Positions 1 to 6,274 of a stretch of DNA of 11,258 nucleotides are shown piece by piece. Numbering within the stretch: the stretch's first letter is position 1; every line of letters begins with the position of its first letter. The stretch lies in the NCBI GenBank assembly GCA_910579325.1, contig CAJTTU010000101.1, positions 1 through 11,258 on the forward strand, written 5' to 3'. A program made the translations under genes and the position numbers. Under the pieces are notes generated by a model. It worked only from the letters and a program-made list of their open reading frames with translations. It was not told where the DNA came from and ran no database searches. The stretch is from an uncultured Lachnospiraceae bacterium. GTDB taxonomy: Bacteria; Bacillota; Clostridia; Lachnospirales; Lachnospiraceae.

Positions 1-1
1 A

Positions 2-73
2 TGACTCCAGGGGGAATCGAACCCCCGTTACCGCCGTGAAAGGGCGATGTCTTAACCGCTTGACCATGGAGCC
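2..73 (-). tRNA. tRNA-Glu (anticodon TTC)
   Basis: Read on the minus strand this is a complete 72-nt tRNA cloverleaf. The acceptor arm GGCTCCA pairs with TGGAGTC, the discriminator base is A, the T arm is GGGGG-TTCGATT-CCCCC, and the anticodon loop reads CTTTCAC, giving anticodon TTC for glutamate. CCA is not encoded. A sigma-70-type promoter lies about 70 bases upstream. The gene stands at the left edge, so any tRNA partners downstream of it would be outside the window. Confidence 0.95.
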
Positions 74-142
74 TTCTTCCTATGGCATTCAGGAATATTC
101 GCTTCGGCTTCCATTCCTTCTGCCAAAAACCTGACAAAGAGT

Positions 143-171
143 ATTCTACCACAACCGGAGATGTTTGGCAA
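143..171 (-). promoter_or_regulatory. Promoter of tRNA-Glu
   Basis: On the minus strand TTGCCA (-35) is followed after exactly 17 bases by TAGAAT (-10). This is a near-consensus housekeeping sigma-factor promoter. It points at the tRNA-Glu gene and predicts a leader of roughly 60 bases. Confidence 0.75.
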
Positions 172-236
172 GAGGTAATTTTACTTTTTCACAGCTTTTT
201 TCGCGACTTCCTCTGTCTCGTCTTTCAACTAACAAA

Positions 237-291
237 CAGATAGCTTTTTACAACATTTTTATCTGGAAAGACACAAAAAAAAGGATAAAAT
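237..291 (+). promoter_or_regulatory. Possible promoter and operator of the alpha-galactosidase operon
   Basis: The AT-rich region before the galactosidase gene has a TAAAAT -10-like hexamer at 286-291 with a weak CTGGAA 17 bases upstream (263-268). A spaced inverted repeat, CAGATA at 237-242 and TATCTG at 260-265, overlaps that -35 position. A weak -35 next to an operator fits a promoter needing an activator, for example the AraC-family protein encoded at 3189-4013. This is inference from base pattern only. Confidence 0.35.
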
Positions 292-322
292 AAATCCGTA
301 AATAAAATCAAGGAGGTCTGCA

Positions 323-2560
323 ATGGGAATTGTTTTTAACGAAAAAAGCGGTGAGTTTCACCTGTATAATCATAATATCAGTTACCTGATGAAAATTTTG
401 CAAAACGGCCAGATGGGGCAGCTCTATTTCGGAAAACGGGTTCCGCTGAAAGAGGATTACGGTTATTTACTCGAAAGCCGATACCGGCCGGCCAGCGCCT
501 ATGTGTTTGACGATGACTACTCATTCTCGCTGGAGCATCTGAAACAGGAATACCCTGCCTACGGTACGACAGATTTTCGAATGCCCGCATTGGAGATTCT
601 GCAGCCAAACGGCAGCCGGATTACGGATTTTAAGTATGTCTCCCACAAAATTTACGGGGGCAAACCTGCTTTACAGGGGCTTCCGGCCACCTACACGGAG
701 GAAGACAAGGAAGCGGACACCCTGGAGCTGCTCCTAAGAGACGACCTGCTCCACATGGAAGTAACGCTGCTCTATACGATTTTCACGGACGAAAACGCCA
801 TTGCCAGAAGCGTCCGCTTTGAGAACAAAGGCAGTGAAGCCTGCCAGCTTACAAGAGCCATGAGTTTTTCTTTGGATCTGCCTGACGACGACTATGAATG
901 GATTCAGCTTTCCGGCGCATGGGGCAGAGAACGCCATGTCAAAACCAGAACGCTCCAGCAGGGCATCCAGTCTGTCAACAGCACCAGAGGCGCCTCCGGC
1001 CATTTCCACAATCCTTTTGTGATGCTGAAACGCCCCACGGCCGATGAATTTCAGGGCGAGGTTATGGGACTGTCTCTGGTCTATTCCGGCAATTTTCTTG
1101 CCCAGGCCGAAGTAGATACCTTTAAGGTCACCCGGCTGATGATCGGGATTAACCCCTTCGGATTCTCCTGGTGCCTGGAACCGGGGGAAACTTTTCAGAC
1201 GCCGGAGGCCGTTATCGTATACTCCGCCGGGGGTATGAACGGTATGAGCCAGACTTTCCACCGGCTCTACCGCACCCGGCTGGCCAGGGGCTGCTGGAGA
1301 GACAGGGAACGTCCCGTACTGATCAACAACTGGGAAGCCACCTACTTTGACTTCACCGAGAAGCGCCTGATCGAAATCGCGAAAAATGCCAAAGAGGACG
1401 GCGTGGAACTGTTCGTCCTTGACGACGGCTGGTTCGGCTCCCGCTGCGGCGAAACCAGCGGACTTGGCGACTGGTGGCCGAACCCTGAACGTTTGCCGGA
1501 GGGAATCAGAGGTCTTTCCGAAACGATTGAAGCCATGGGAATGAAATTCGGTCTCTGGTTTGAACTTGAAATGGTCAACCGGGACAGCGAGCTGTTCCGG
1601 AGCCATCCTGACTGGATTATCCATACGCCGGACCGGCACGCCTCCCACGGCAGAAAGCAGTATGTGCTGGATTTCTCCAGAGACGAAGTGGTAGACTATA
1701 TTTATGAGCTGGTGGCAAAGCTGCTGCGGGAAGCCAAAATTTCCTATATAAAATGGGATATGAACCGCTATATCACAGAATGCTTCTCCGAAGGCTATTG
1801 CGCAGAACAGCAGGGGGAAATATTCCACCGCTATATCCTGGGCGTATACCGTCTGTACGACAGGCTGAACAGGGAATTTCCTGAAATTCTTTTTGAATCC
1901 TGCGCAAGCGGCGGCGGAAGATTTGATCCGGGTCTCCTCTACTATGCGCCCCAATGCTGGACCAGCGACGACAGTGACGGCGTGGAGCGTCAGAAAATAC
2001 AGTACGGAACCTCTTATGTATATCCGATCAGCTCCATGGGCGCCCACGTATCCATCACCCCCAACCACCAGCTGAACCGTATTACCCCGCTGAAAACCAG
2101 GGGAGATGTGGCTGCTTTCGGCGCATTTGGCTACGAACTGGATCTGGCCAGACTTACCGCCGAAGAACGGGAACTGGTAAAAGAACAGATTCGTTTTGTT
2201 AAAAAATACAGAAAATTAATCCATACCGGCACCTTTTATCGGCTGTTAAGTCCCTTTGAGGGCAATTTCACTGCCTGGATGGTCGTCTCGGAGGATAAAA
2301 AACAGGCGCTGATAGCTTATTTCAAACTGTTAAATGACGTAAACCGGGAGTACCGCAGACTTCAACTGCAAGGACTGGAGGAATCATTTTTATACCATAT
2401 GACCGAAAATCACGCGGAAAAAGGAAGCTTTTACGGAAGTGAGCTGATGCATATCGGCATGATCACCACAGACGCCTCTGCCGGCGAAGTTCCCCGGAAT
2501 GAAGAACCCTGTTGCGATTTCTGGTCAAAAATCGTCGTGCTGGAGGCAGAAAATAAATGA
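323..2560 (+). CDS. aga: Alpha-galactosidase, glycoside hydrolase family 36
   Basis: This 745-residue enzyme hydrolyses terminal alpha-1,6-galactose from melibiose, raffinose-type oligosaccharides and related plant sugars. No signal peptide is visible, so it should be cytoplasmic. The length fits the large bacterial GH36 group of about 720-750 residues: N-terminal beta-sandwich, central (beta/alpha)8 barrel, C-terminal beta domain. Family motifs are intact: NNWEATYF near residue 335, LDDGW with D367-D368, YIKWDMNR with the nucleophile D479, ESCASGGGRFD around C527, and WTSDDSDG with the acid/base D549. The 70-residue nucleophile to acid/base spacing matches characterised homologues. The ATG at 323 is set by AGGAGGT at 311-317. 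The next gene overlaps its stop (ATGA). No sugar transporter is adjacent, so substrate uptake must be encoded elsewhere. The raffinose/melibiose role comes from family knowledge. Confidence 0.96.
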   Translation: MGIVFNEKSGEFHLYNHNISYLMKILQNGQMGQLYFGKRVPLKEDYGYLLESRYRPASAYVFDDDYSFSLEHLKQEYPAYGTTDFRMPALEILQPNGSRITDFKYVSHKIYGGKPALQGLPATYTEEDKEADTLELLLRDDLLHMEVTLLYTIFTDENAIARSVRFENKGSEACQLTRAMSFSLDLPDDDYEWIQLSGAWGRERHVKTRTLQQGIQSVNSTRGASGHFHNPFVMLKRPTADEFQGEVMGLSLVYSGNFLAQAEVDTFKVTRLMIGINPFGFSWCLEPGETFQTPEAVIVYSAGGMNGMSQTFHRLYRTRLARGCWRDRERPVLINNWEATYFDFTEKRLIEIAKNAKEDGVELFVLDDGWFGSRCGETSGLGDWWPNPERLPEGIRGLSETIEAMGMKFGLWFELEMVNRDSELFRSHPDWIIHTPDRHASHGRKQYVLDFSRDEVVDYIYELVAKLLREAKISYIKWDMNRYITECFSEGYCAEQQGEIFHRYILGVYRLYDRLNREFPEILFESCASGGGRFDPGLLYYAPQCWTSDDSDGVERQKIQYGTSYVYPISSMGAHVSITPNHQLNRITPLKTRGDVAAFGAFGYELDLARLTAEERELVKEQIRFVKKYRKLIHTGTFYRLLSPFEGNFTAWMVVSEDKKQALIAYFKLLNDVNREYRRLQLQGLEESFLYHMTENHAEKGSFYGSELMHIGMITTDASAGEVPRNEEPCCDFWSKIVVLEAENK

Positions 2561-3192
2561 AAAAAGAGCATTCACAGAAACAAAAACGAATCGCCATGTC
2601 CTTTTTCGGCGTCATCGTTACCGGCTTTTGCATCGGCGCATTCCAGAAAGCCGGTCTGGGGGCTGACCCGTTCACCTGTTTTGTGACGGGAATCGCCAGC
2701 CTGTTTCACTCCACATACGGCGTCTTTTATATTATTGTCACAGGCACTCTGCTTGTGGGAGTGTTTTTTACAGAAAAACACTATATTGGCATCGCCACCG
2801 TTATCAACCTGTTTTTTACCGGCATGGCCGCTGATTTTATGAAAAATGTGCTGGACAGCCTGTTCCCCGCCCCCGGCATGGCCGCCAGAATTGTGATGAT
2901 GCTGGCCGGTATCTTAGGAACCTGCTTCGCCGCTTCCGTATACTTCACAGCAGATTTGGGCGTATCAGCCTATGACGCCGTGTCACTGATCGCCGCAAAC
3001 AAATATAAACTTATGCCTTTTCGCCTGTGCAGGATCGCCAGCGACTCTCTCTGCGTCCTGACAGGCCTGCTCTGCCATGTGACCATCGGCGCGGGAACTG
3101 TGATCACCGCGCTGTTTATGGGGCCGGTGGTACAATGGTTCAACACCCATGTATCGGAACCTTTTTTGCATAGTCAGAAGCCGGAGCGCTAA
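2557..3192 (+). CDS. YczE/YitT-family integral membrane protein
   Basis: This 211-residue protein has about five or six hydrophobic segments (roughly residues 13-30, 53-71, 77-92, 111-130, 160-195). It carries the internal duplication typical of the YczE/YyaS/YitT group: KAGLGADPFT at 31-40 and TADLGVSAYDAV at 131-142, each at a membrane boundary. The C-terminal GTVITALFMGPVVQWF also fits. The biochemical role of the family is not firmly established; transport is often supposed. The start codon overlaps the galactosidase stop (ATGA, 4-base overlap), so translation is coupled. That makes a role in sugar or galactoside handling possible but unproven. The stop overlaps the stop of the convergent AraC gene by four bases. 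Confidence 0.85.
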   Translation: MKKEHSQKQKRIAMSFFGVIVTGFCIGAFQKAGLGADPFTCFVTGIASLFHSTYGVFYIIVTGTLLVGVFFTEKHYIGIATVINLFFTGMAADFMKNVLDSLFPAPGMAARIVMMLAGILGTCFAASVYFTADLGVSAYDAVSLIAANKYKLMPFRLCRIASDSLCVLTGLLCHVTIGAGTVITALFMGPVVQWFNTHVSEPFLHSQKPER

Positions 3193-4013
3193 TATAATCC
3201 AAGCATTTTTCTCCGGTAAGCGGCGGGAGACATCCCATAGTGCTGATGAAATATCTTGATCAGAGATTCCGGCTGCTGATACCCGCAGGAATAAGCGATG
3301 GCTGAAACGGACAAACGGGAAGATTCCAACAGATGCTGCGCTTTTGTCAGCCGGAATTTCTGAATATATTTAAGGGGTGAAAGCCCCGTATACCGCTTGA
3401 ATAATGTACTGAAATAGCTGCGATTCAGCCCTACATGCCCGGCGACCGCCTCTGTCCGCAAAGGCTCCTCGATATGATTGCGGATATAGGCAATCGCCTG
3501 GCTGACATATGGATTCTCGTCTCTGCAAGGCAATTCCTCCCGATCAGCTTCAGCCACCGTATTAAAAAAAAGATACAGCATAGCCAGACGATACAGGGCA
3601 TCTGCCGTACTCCTGCCGTCATGGCTGAGCATTCCGGCAACACAACTCTCCAGGATTTCTTTTTCCCCGCTGCTGAAAATCGGATGCTCCTGGGAAAGTC
3701 CCAGAGACGAAACGATCCTTTCCGCATCCGCTCCCGAAAATCCAATCCAGACATACGTCCACGGCTCTTCCCGATCAGCCGTATAAATCGTCTGATAATC
3801 CGGTTCGATCAGAAACCCTTTTCCGGCGGAAAGTTTATAATCGATCCCGTCCACCACAAACTCCCCTTTTCCCTCAAGAATATAATGAATCAGATAATAA
3901 GGCCGCACCGCCGGGCCATATTTATGGCAGGGCATCGTAACGGAATGCCCGAATGCATTCACCGAAAGCTGCCGTCCGCCGCCCGGAATATTAACAGAAA
4001 AAGACTGCTCCAT
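3189..4013 (-). CDS. AraC-family transcriptional regulator
   Basis: This 274-residue regulator has an N-terminal cupin-like sensing domain (about 15-100, including the strands YYLIHYILEGKGEFVVDG) and a C-terminal AraC DNA-binding domain (about 168-270). The latter has two helix-turn-helix units: AVAGHVGLNRSYFSTLFKRY at 189-208 and the signature CGYQQPESLIKIFHQHYG at 243-260, closed by MSPAAYRR. The start at 4013 is supported by GGAGAGG five bases upstream. Proteins of this style, like MsmR and RafR, often activate sugar-use genes and sense a sugar through the cupin. The adjacent convergent alpha-galactosidase operon is the obvious candidate target. The convergent arrangement means it cannot share a divergent promoter with that operon, so the link is inference. 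Confidence 0.93.
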   Translation of the reverse strand: MEQSFSVNIPGGGRQLSVNAFGHSVTMPCHKYGPAVRPYYLIHYILEGKGEFVVDGIDYKLSAGKGFLIEPDYQTIYTADREEPWTYVWIGFSGADAERIVSSLGLSQEHPIFSSGEKEILESCVAGMLSHDGRSTADALYRLAMLYLFFNTVAEADREELPCRDENPYVSQAIAYIRNHIEEPLRTEAVAGHVGLNRSYFSTLFKRYTGLSPLKYIQKFRLTKAQHLLESSRLSVSAIAYSCGYQQPESLIKIFHQHYGMSPAAYRRKMLGLY

Positions 4014-4039
4014 CCATACCTCTCCATTTCCAGTTGCAA

Positions 4040-4068
4040 ATAATCGTCATACCACAAAAGCCTGTAAA
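4040..4068 (-). promoter_or_regulatory. Possible promoter of the AraC-family gene
   Basis: TTTACA (-35) and GATTAT (-10), 17 bases apart on the minus strand, lie 27 bases before the araC-type start codon. The -35 sits inside the hairpin that ends the tRNA-Asn remnant, so readthrough and initiation may be linked. The match is moderate. Confidence 0.35.
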
Positions 4069-4090
4069 CATCATGTCTACAGGCTTTGTG
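4053..4090 (-). terminator. Terminator hairpin after the tRNA-Asn remnant
   Basis: CACAAAGCCTGTA and TACAGGCTTTTGTG (minus strand) form a 13-base-pair stem with one bulged base and a loop of about 11 bases. The A-rich left flank and T-rich right arm are typical of an intrinsic terminator behind a tRNA gene. It stands 18 bases after the tRNA 3' end. Confidence 0.65.
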
Positions 4091-4107
4091 TTATAAAATT
4101 CAATTAC

Positions 4108-4165
4108 CTCCCCGAGTAGGGTTCGAACCTACAACAACTCGGTTAACAGCCGAGTGCTCTACCAT
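4108..4165 (-). pseudogene. tRNA-Asn (GTT) lacking its 5' acceptor strand
   Basis: The minus strand contains a clear 3' three-quarters of a tRNA-Asn. GGTAGAGC is the D-arm 3' side, CTCGG-CTGTTAA-CCGAG is the anticodon arm with anticodon GTT, GTAGG-TTCGAAC-CCTAC is the T arm, and the 3' acceptor strand TCGGGGA is followed by discriminator G. The expected 5' acceptor strand TCCCCGA and the 5' side of the D stem are absent; GTAACTGTATC stands there instead. Without an acceptor stem it cannot be a working tRNA. A 3' tRNA fragment is what tRNA-targeting integrases commonly leave as an attachment site, which fits the mobile-element debris next door, though the fragment is longer than many att cores. 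Confidence 0.8.
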
Positions 4166-4404
4166 CGATACAGTTACATACCGTAAAATCTTTTTGATAG
4201 AGTGTTATGTCCAAATTACAATCAAGGTTATATCTTCACTTCGTCTGACTGCCATCTGACTGGTGACTTAATGGAAAATATATTAACATAACTTCCCTTA
4301 TTTGGCAAGAGAGAAATTGATGTTTTTGAAATTCATTTATACTTTTTACTCTGTTTATAACATTGTACAGAAGCAGTGGAATATGATAGCGGGTACTCGC
4401 TTCA
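4166..4404 (-). other. Intergenic stretch with an orphan promoter, no recognisable gene
   Basis: No convincing gene is visible here. The minus strand has a very good promoter, TTGCCA-N17-TAATAT, at 4280-4308, directed at the broken tRNA-Asn about 110 bases downstream. It may be the old tRNA promoter or a promoter left by the lost element. A 66-codon open frame (4236-4436) crosses the stretch, but it has no credible ribosome site, starts inside the relaxase remnant and resembles nothing I recognise. Confidence 0.5.
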
Positions 4405-4464
4405 TCAATCGTTGTTTGAGTACTCCTTTCCCACATGCTGAGGCATCAGCCGCGTGACCGCCAT
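4405..4464 (-). pseudogene. N-terminal stub of a conjugative relaxase (MobA/VirD2-like)
   Basis: A strong ribosome site (AAAGGGGGTG at 4471-4480) precedes an ATG that opens a 19-codon frame beginning MAVTRLMPQHVGK before a stop. That start closely resembles the first residues of relaxase/mobilisation-nuclease proteins from Firmicutes integrative conjugative elements, which begin in the style MATTRLMPLHVGKG and run for about 400-500 residues. Everything after residue 14 is lost, including the catalytic tyrosine region and the histidine triad. The assignment rests on about 13 residues plus the ribosome site, so it is suggestive rather than proven. It fits the neighbouring truncated tRNA-Asn, a usual integration target. 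Confidence 0.5.
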
Positions 4465-4558
4465 ACGTCACACCCCCTTTATCCTTTTTACAGATTATCG
4501 CTCCTGCGCCTTCTTAGGAGCTATCCCGGAGGTTCCGTTGACCGAAGCCTCCGGGATA
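4437..4558 (-). repeat. Cluster of four stem-loops around the relaxase start
   Basis: Four perfect inverted repeats follow each other: 4522-4558 (11-bp stem TATCCCGGAGG/CCTCCGGGATA, 15-base loop), 4500-4521 (6-bp stem GCTCCT/AGGAGC, directly abutting), 4454-4471 (GTGAC/GTCAC) and 4437-4450 (GCTGA/TCAGC). The largest may terminate transcription of the collagen-like gene, which ends 36 bases before it, although no T-run follows. Alternatively the group may be the remains of a transfer origin, as these often lie beside relaxase genes. Confidence 0.5.
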
Positions 4559-4594
4559 CATTATATAGCTTTTGTTGATTGATATCTTGAACTA

Positions 4595-4804
4595 TCAGGT
4601 GTAAGCCAAGCCGGCCTTTACATATCCCAAAATTGCGTCAACCTGATCTGGTCCGCTAGCTCCGGTTGGACTGATTGGGCCTTCATCTCCCTGACACCCT
4701 TTAGGTCCTTGGGCACCAACCGGACCAACTTCATCCTGCACTATGCCGTTTTCTGAACACGGTCCTGATACTGTTTTATAAACATCCCGCCCGTCTTTCA
4801 GCTG
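4595..4804 (-). pseudogene. C-terminal remnant of a collagen-like (Gly-X-Y repeat) protein
   Basis: The open frame has no start codon in context and begins directly after an in-frame stop. It contains about nine Gly-X-Y triplets, including GPVGAQGPKGCQGDEGP and a degenerate SPTGASGP, then a short non-collagen tail DQVDAILGYVKAGLAYT and a stop. Collagen-like surface proteins of Clostridia and bacilli carry long runs of this kind, so only the last 69 codons remain. The start of the remnant overlaps the stop of the response-regulator remnant by a few bases, so the two have been joined by deletion. Function is presumably lost. Confidence 0.65.
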
Positions 4805-5116
4805 TTAAACTTATACCCGATACAATGAATACCTTTAATATAGTTAGGAATATCGGGCGCAGTCATTAGCTTTTTACGAATATTGCTGATATAATTTATA
4901 AATTTTCCTCCGTGAGTAAAGGTCATAATCTTCATGCCACACAAGATCCGTAATCATCTCATAAGTAAACACACGCAAAGGATTCATAATAAGAATCACA
5001 AAAATATCAAATTCTTTGGCCGTTCGTTCCATCTCTTGGCCCCGCACCATAACAGTACGATTTTCCAAGCAAAAATACAGATCGTCTATACTGATTTCCG
5101 TCAGTGGCTGTCCCAT
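4798..5116 (-). pseudogene. OmpR/PhoB-type response regulator, winged-helix domain only, frameshifted
   Basis: From the ATG at 5116 the frame encodes a winged-helix effector domain: ISIDDLYFCLENRTVMVRG, then RTAKEFDIFVILIMNPLRVF and TYEMITDLVW. It shifts frame near 4905, in the AGGAAAA stretch after YSRR. Removing one base restores FINYISNIRKKL and a tail with YIKGIHCIGYKF, ending at the TGA at 4798-4800. These are the recognition helix and final wing of the Trans_Reg_C family. The phospho-receiver domain of about 120 residues is missing; an in-frame stop lies just upstream. The gene is therefore broken twice, and no partner histidine kinase is present. The family call is secure; the regulon is unknown. 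Confidence 0.8.
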
Positions 5117-5365
5117 TCCATACTTTATTCAGATTGATATGTACTGCCATTACAATAATAATTGTCGCATTTGTTATCTGTTTCATGAATATACCGGACC
5201 AATTCCATATGCTGCTTTGCAGCTTTTCTCCTATCTGCCTACCCGGTTCTGACAGATCAATTTCAACTAATTTCCCATACCGCGCCCCCTCCTCCATACA
5301 TCTGATTAAATCAGTATGATCCCTAATACCATCTCACCATCGGAAGCTCATTGTTAATCCAAATC
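5117..5365 (-). other. Unassigned stretch between the ABC and response-regulator remnants
   Basis: No gene is recognised. A minus-strand frame opens at 5297 (MEEGARYGKLVEIDLSEPG) and reads through to 5007, but its second half lies over the response-regulator domain in another frame, so it cannot be real throughout. The first 30 codons could be a scrap of a regulator (MarR or GntR type), too short to name. A second frame, starting MELVRYIHETDNKC, ends after 27 codons. Confidence 0.4.
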
Positions 5366-5557
5366 CTATTCCTGTTCCAATTTTCCTGTGTATAGCTGAT
5401 AATATAATCCTTTTTTCCGCAGCAGACTGTCATGGTTTCCCCGTTCTACAATCCTCCCGTGATCCAACACCATGATCACTTCCATAACCACAAGAACAGG
5501 AGTGAGAATGGCATCCCGTTTAAATTCTCCAATGTATTTCACCAATGTTTTAAACAT
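5366..5557 (-). pseudogene. ABC exporter (ATPase-permease) reduced to its two ends by an in-frame deletion
   Basis: The 63-codon frame starts at an ATG with AGGAGG at 5562-5567. It begins MFKTLVKYIGEFKRDAIL, the usual N-terminus of Lachnospiraceae multidrug-type ABC half-transporters before the first membrane helix. After LVVMEV it passes directly into IMVLDHGRIVERGNHDSLL and KKGLYYQLYTGKLEQE. That is the D-loop/H-loop end of the nucleotide-binding domain and the C-terminal tail, where DHGRIVERGNHDSLL is a hallmark of these exporters. A normal protein has about 570-600 residues, so about 500 residues, including all membrane helices, Walker A, signature and Walker B, are gone. Start, ribosome site, stop and frame are all kept. 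It follows the kinase gene in the same direction with an 87-base gap. Confidence 0.8.
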
Positions 5558-5644
5558 AAATTCCTCCTGGCAATCCCGTCTCAACTGCTCCTGACGCCAT
5601 CACGCCAATGCCGGATCACGACCACTGGCCACTTCTTCTTTTCA

Positions 5645-6268
5645 CTATTGCGCTGCATTCATGGACCGATAAATATCACAGATGACAGAAACACATTTTT
5701 CAATCCCAATCAGGCTGCTGTCCAGGCACAGATGGTAATTCTCCGCAAAGCCCCATACCTGATCCGTATAATATTTGTAATGAGAAGCCCTGCGTTTATC
5801 CAGCCGTTCCATTTCTCTGACCGCCTCCTCATAAGACACATGGTTTCTTTCCATTAGATGCTTAGCTTTAAATGCTTTGTCCGCATGAATATAAATATTC
5901 AGACTGTTTCCTGTTTCTTTCAGAATAGAATCCGCACAGCGTCCCACGATCACACAGGGTTCTTTTTCTGCAAGTCCCGTGATGATCTTTCTCTGGGCAA
6001 AGAAAATTTCATCCTGCAGATATTCCGAATTTCCGGAGGGCATGGTACGGGAATAAGATAAATTTTTCACCAGATTATACAGCATACTGCTGTTACGGTG
6101 TTCCCCCTGTTCCTCCACGAACTCTTTTCCAAAACCGCTTTCTTTCGCCGTCATTTCTATCAGCTCTCTGTCATAAAAAGGGATGCCGAGTTGTTTAGCG
6201 ACCTGCTCCCCTATGGTATGGCCGCCGCTCCCACATTGCCGTCCGATTGTAATCACCTGCCCTGCCAT
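5645..6268 (-). CDS. Cytidylate-kinase-like protein (P-loop kinase)
   Basis: This 207-residue cytoplasmic protein belongs to the cytidylate-kinase-like group (Cytidylate_kin2) common in Clostridia. It starts MAGQVITIGR followed by a P-loop, GRQCGSGGHTIG at 9-20. YDRELIEM at 32-39 and VGRCAD at 108-113 fit the nucleoside-monophosphate kinase fold, and DKRRASHYKYYT at 157-168 is the lid arginine region. The family is distinct from the essential Cmk, and its true substrate is not established; a phosphotransferase role is inferred. The ribosome site GGGAGGT at 6277-6283 overlaps the stop of the MATE gene six bases upstream, so the two genes are one transcription unit. It is complete. Confidence 0.87.
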   Translation of the reverse strand: MAGQVITIGRQCGSGGHTIGEQVAKQLGIPFYDRELIEMTAKESGFGKEFVEEQGEHRNSSMLYNLVKNLSYSRTMPSGNSEYLQDEIFFAQRKIITGLAEKEPCVIVGRCADSILKETGNSLNIYIHADKAFKAKHLMERNHVSYEEAVREMERLDKRRASHYKYYTDQVWGFAENYHLCLDSSLIGIEKCVSVICDIYRSMNAAQ

Positions 6269-6274
6269 AATCCA

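Noticed and set aside
237..265. CAGATA/TATCTG inverted repeat as a definite AraC-type operator
   Set aside because: The arms are only six bases, AraC-type proteins often prefer direct repeats, and there is no second copy to compare; kept only as a tentative part of the promoter entry.
734..2068. A 444-codon open frame on the minus strand across the galactosidase gene
   Set aside because: It lies opposite the GH36 catalytic region, has no credible ribosome site and its product resembles no family; it follows from the codon bias of the real gene.
4053..4090. Hairpin considered as a CRISPR-like or insertion-sequence repeat
   Set aside because: Only one copy exists and its place behind a tRNA 3' end makes a terminator the simpler reading.
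4236..4436. A 66-codon minus-strand frame as a possible small regulator
   Set aside because: It starts inside the relaxase stub in another frame, has no ribosome site, and the slight resemblance of DEASTRYHIP to helix-turn-helix starts is too short to support a call.
5007..5297. A 96-codon minus-strand frame as a complete gene
   Set aside because: Its second half overlaps the clearly recognisable response-regulator domain in a different frame, so at most its first part could be a remnant.
5432..5857. A 141-codon plus-strand frame over the ABC remnant and kinase end
   Set aside because: It is antisense to recognised coding sequence and its product has no family features.
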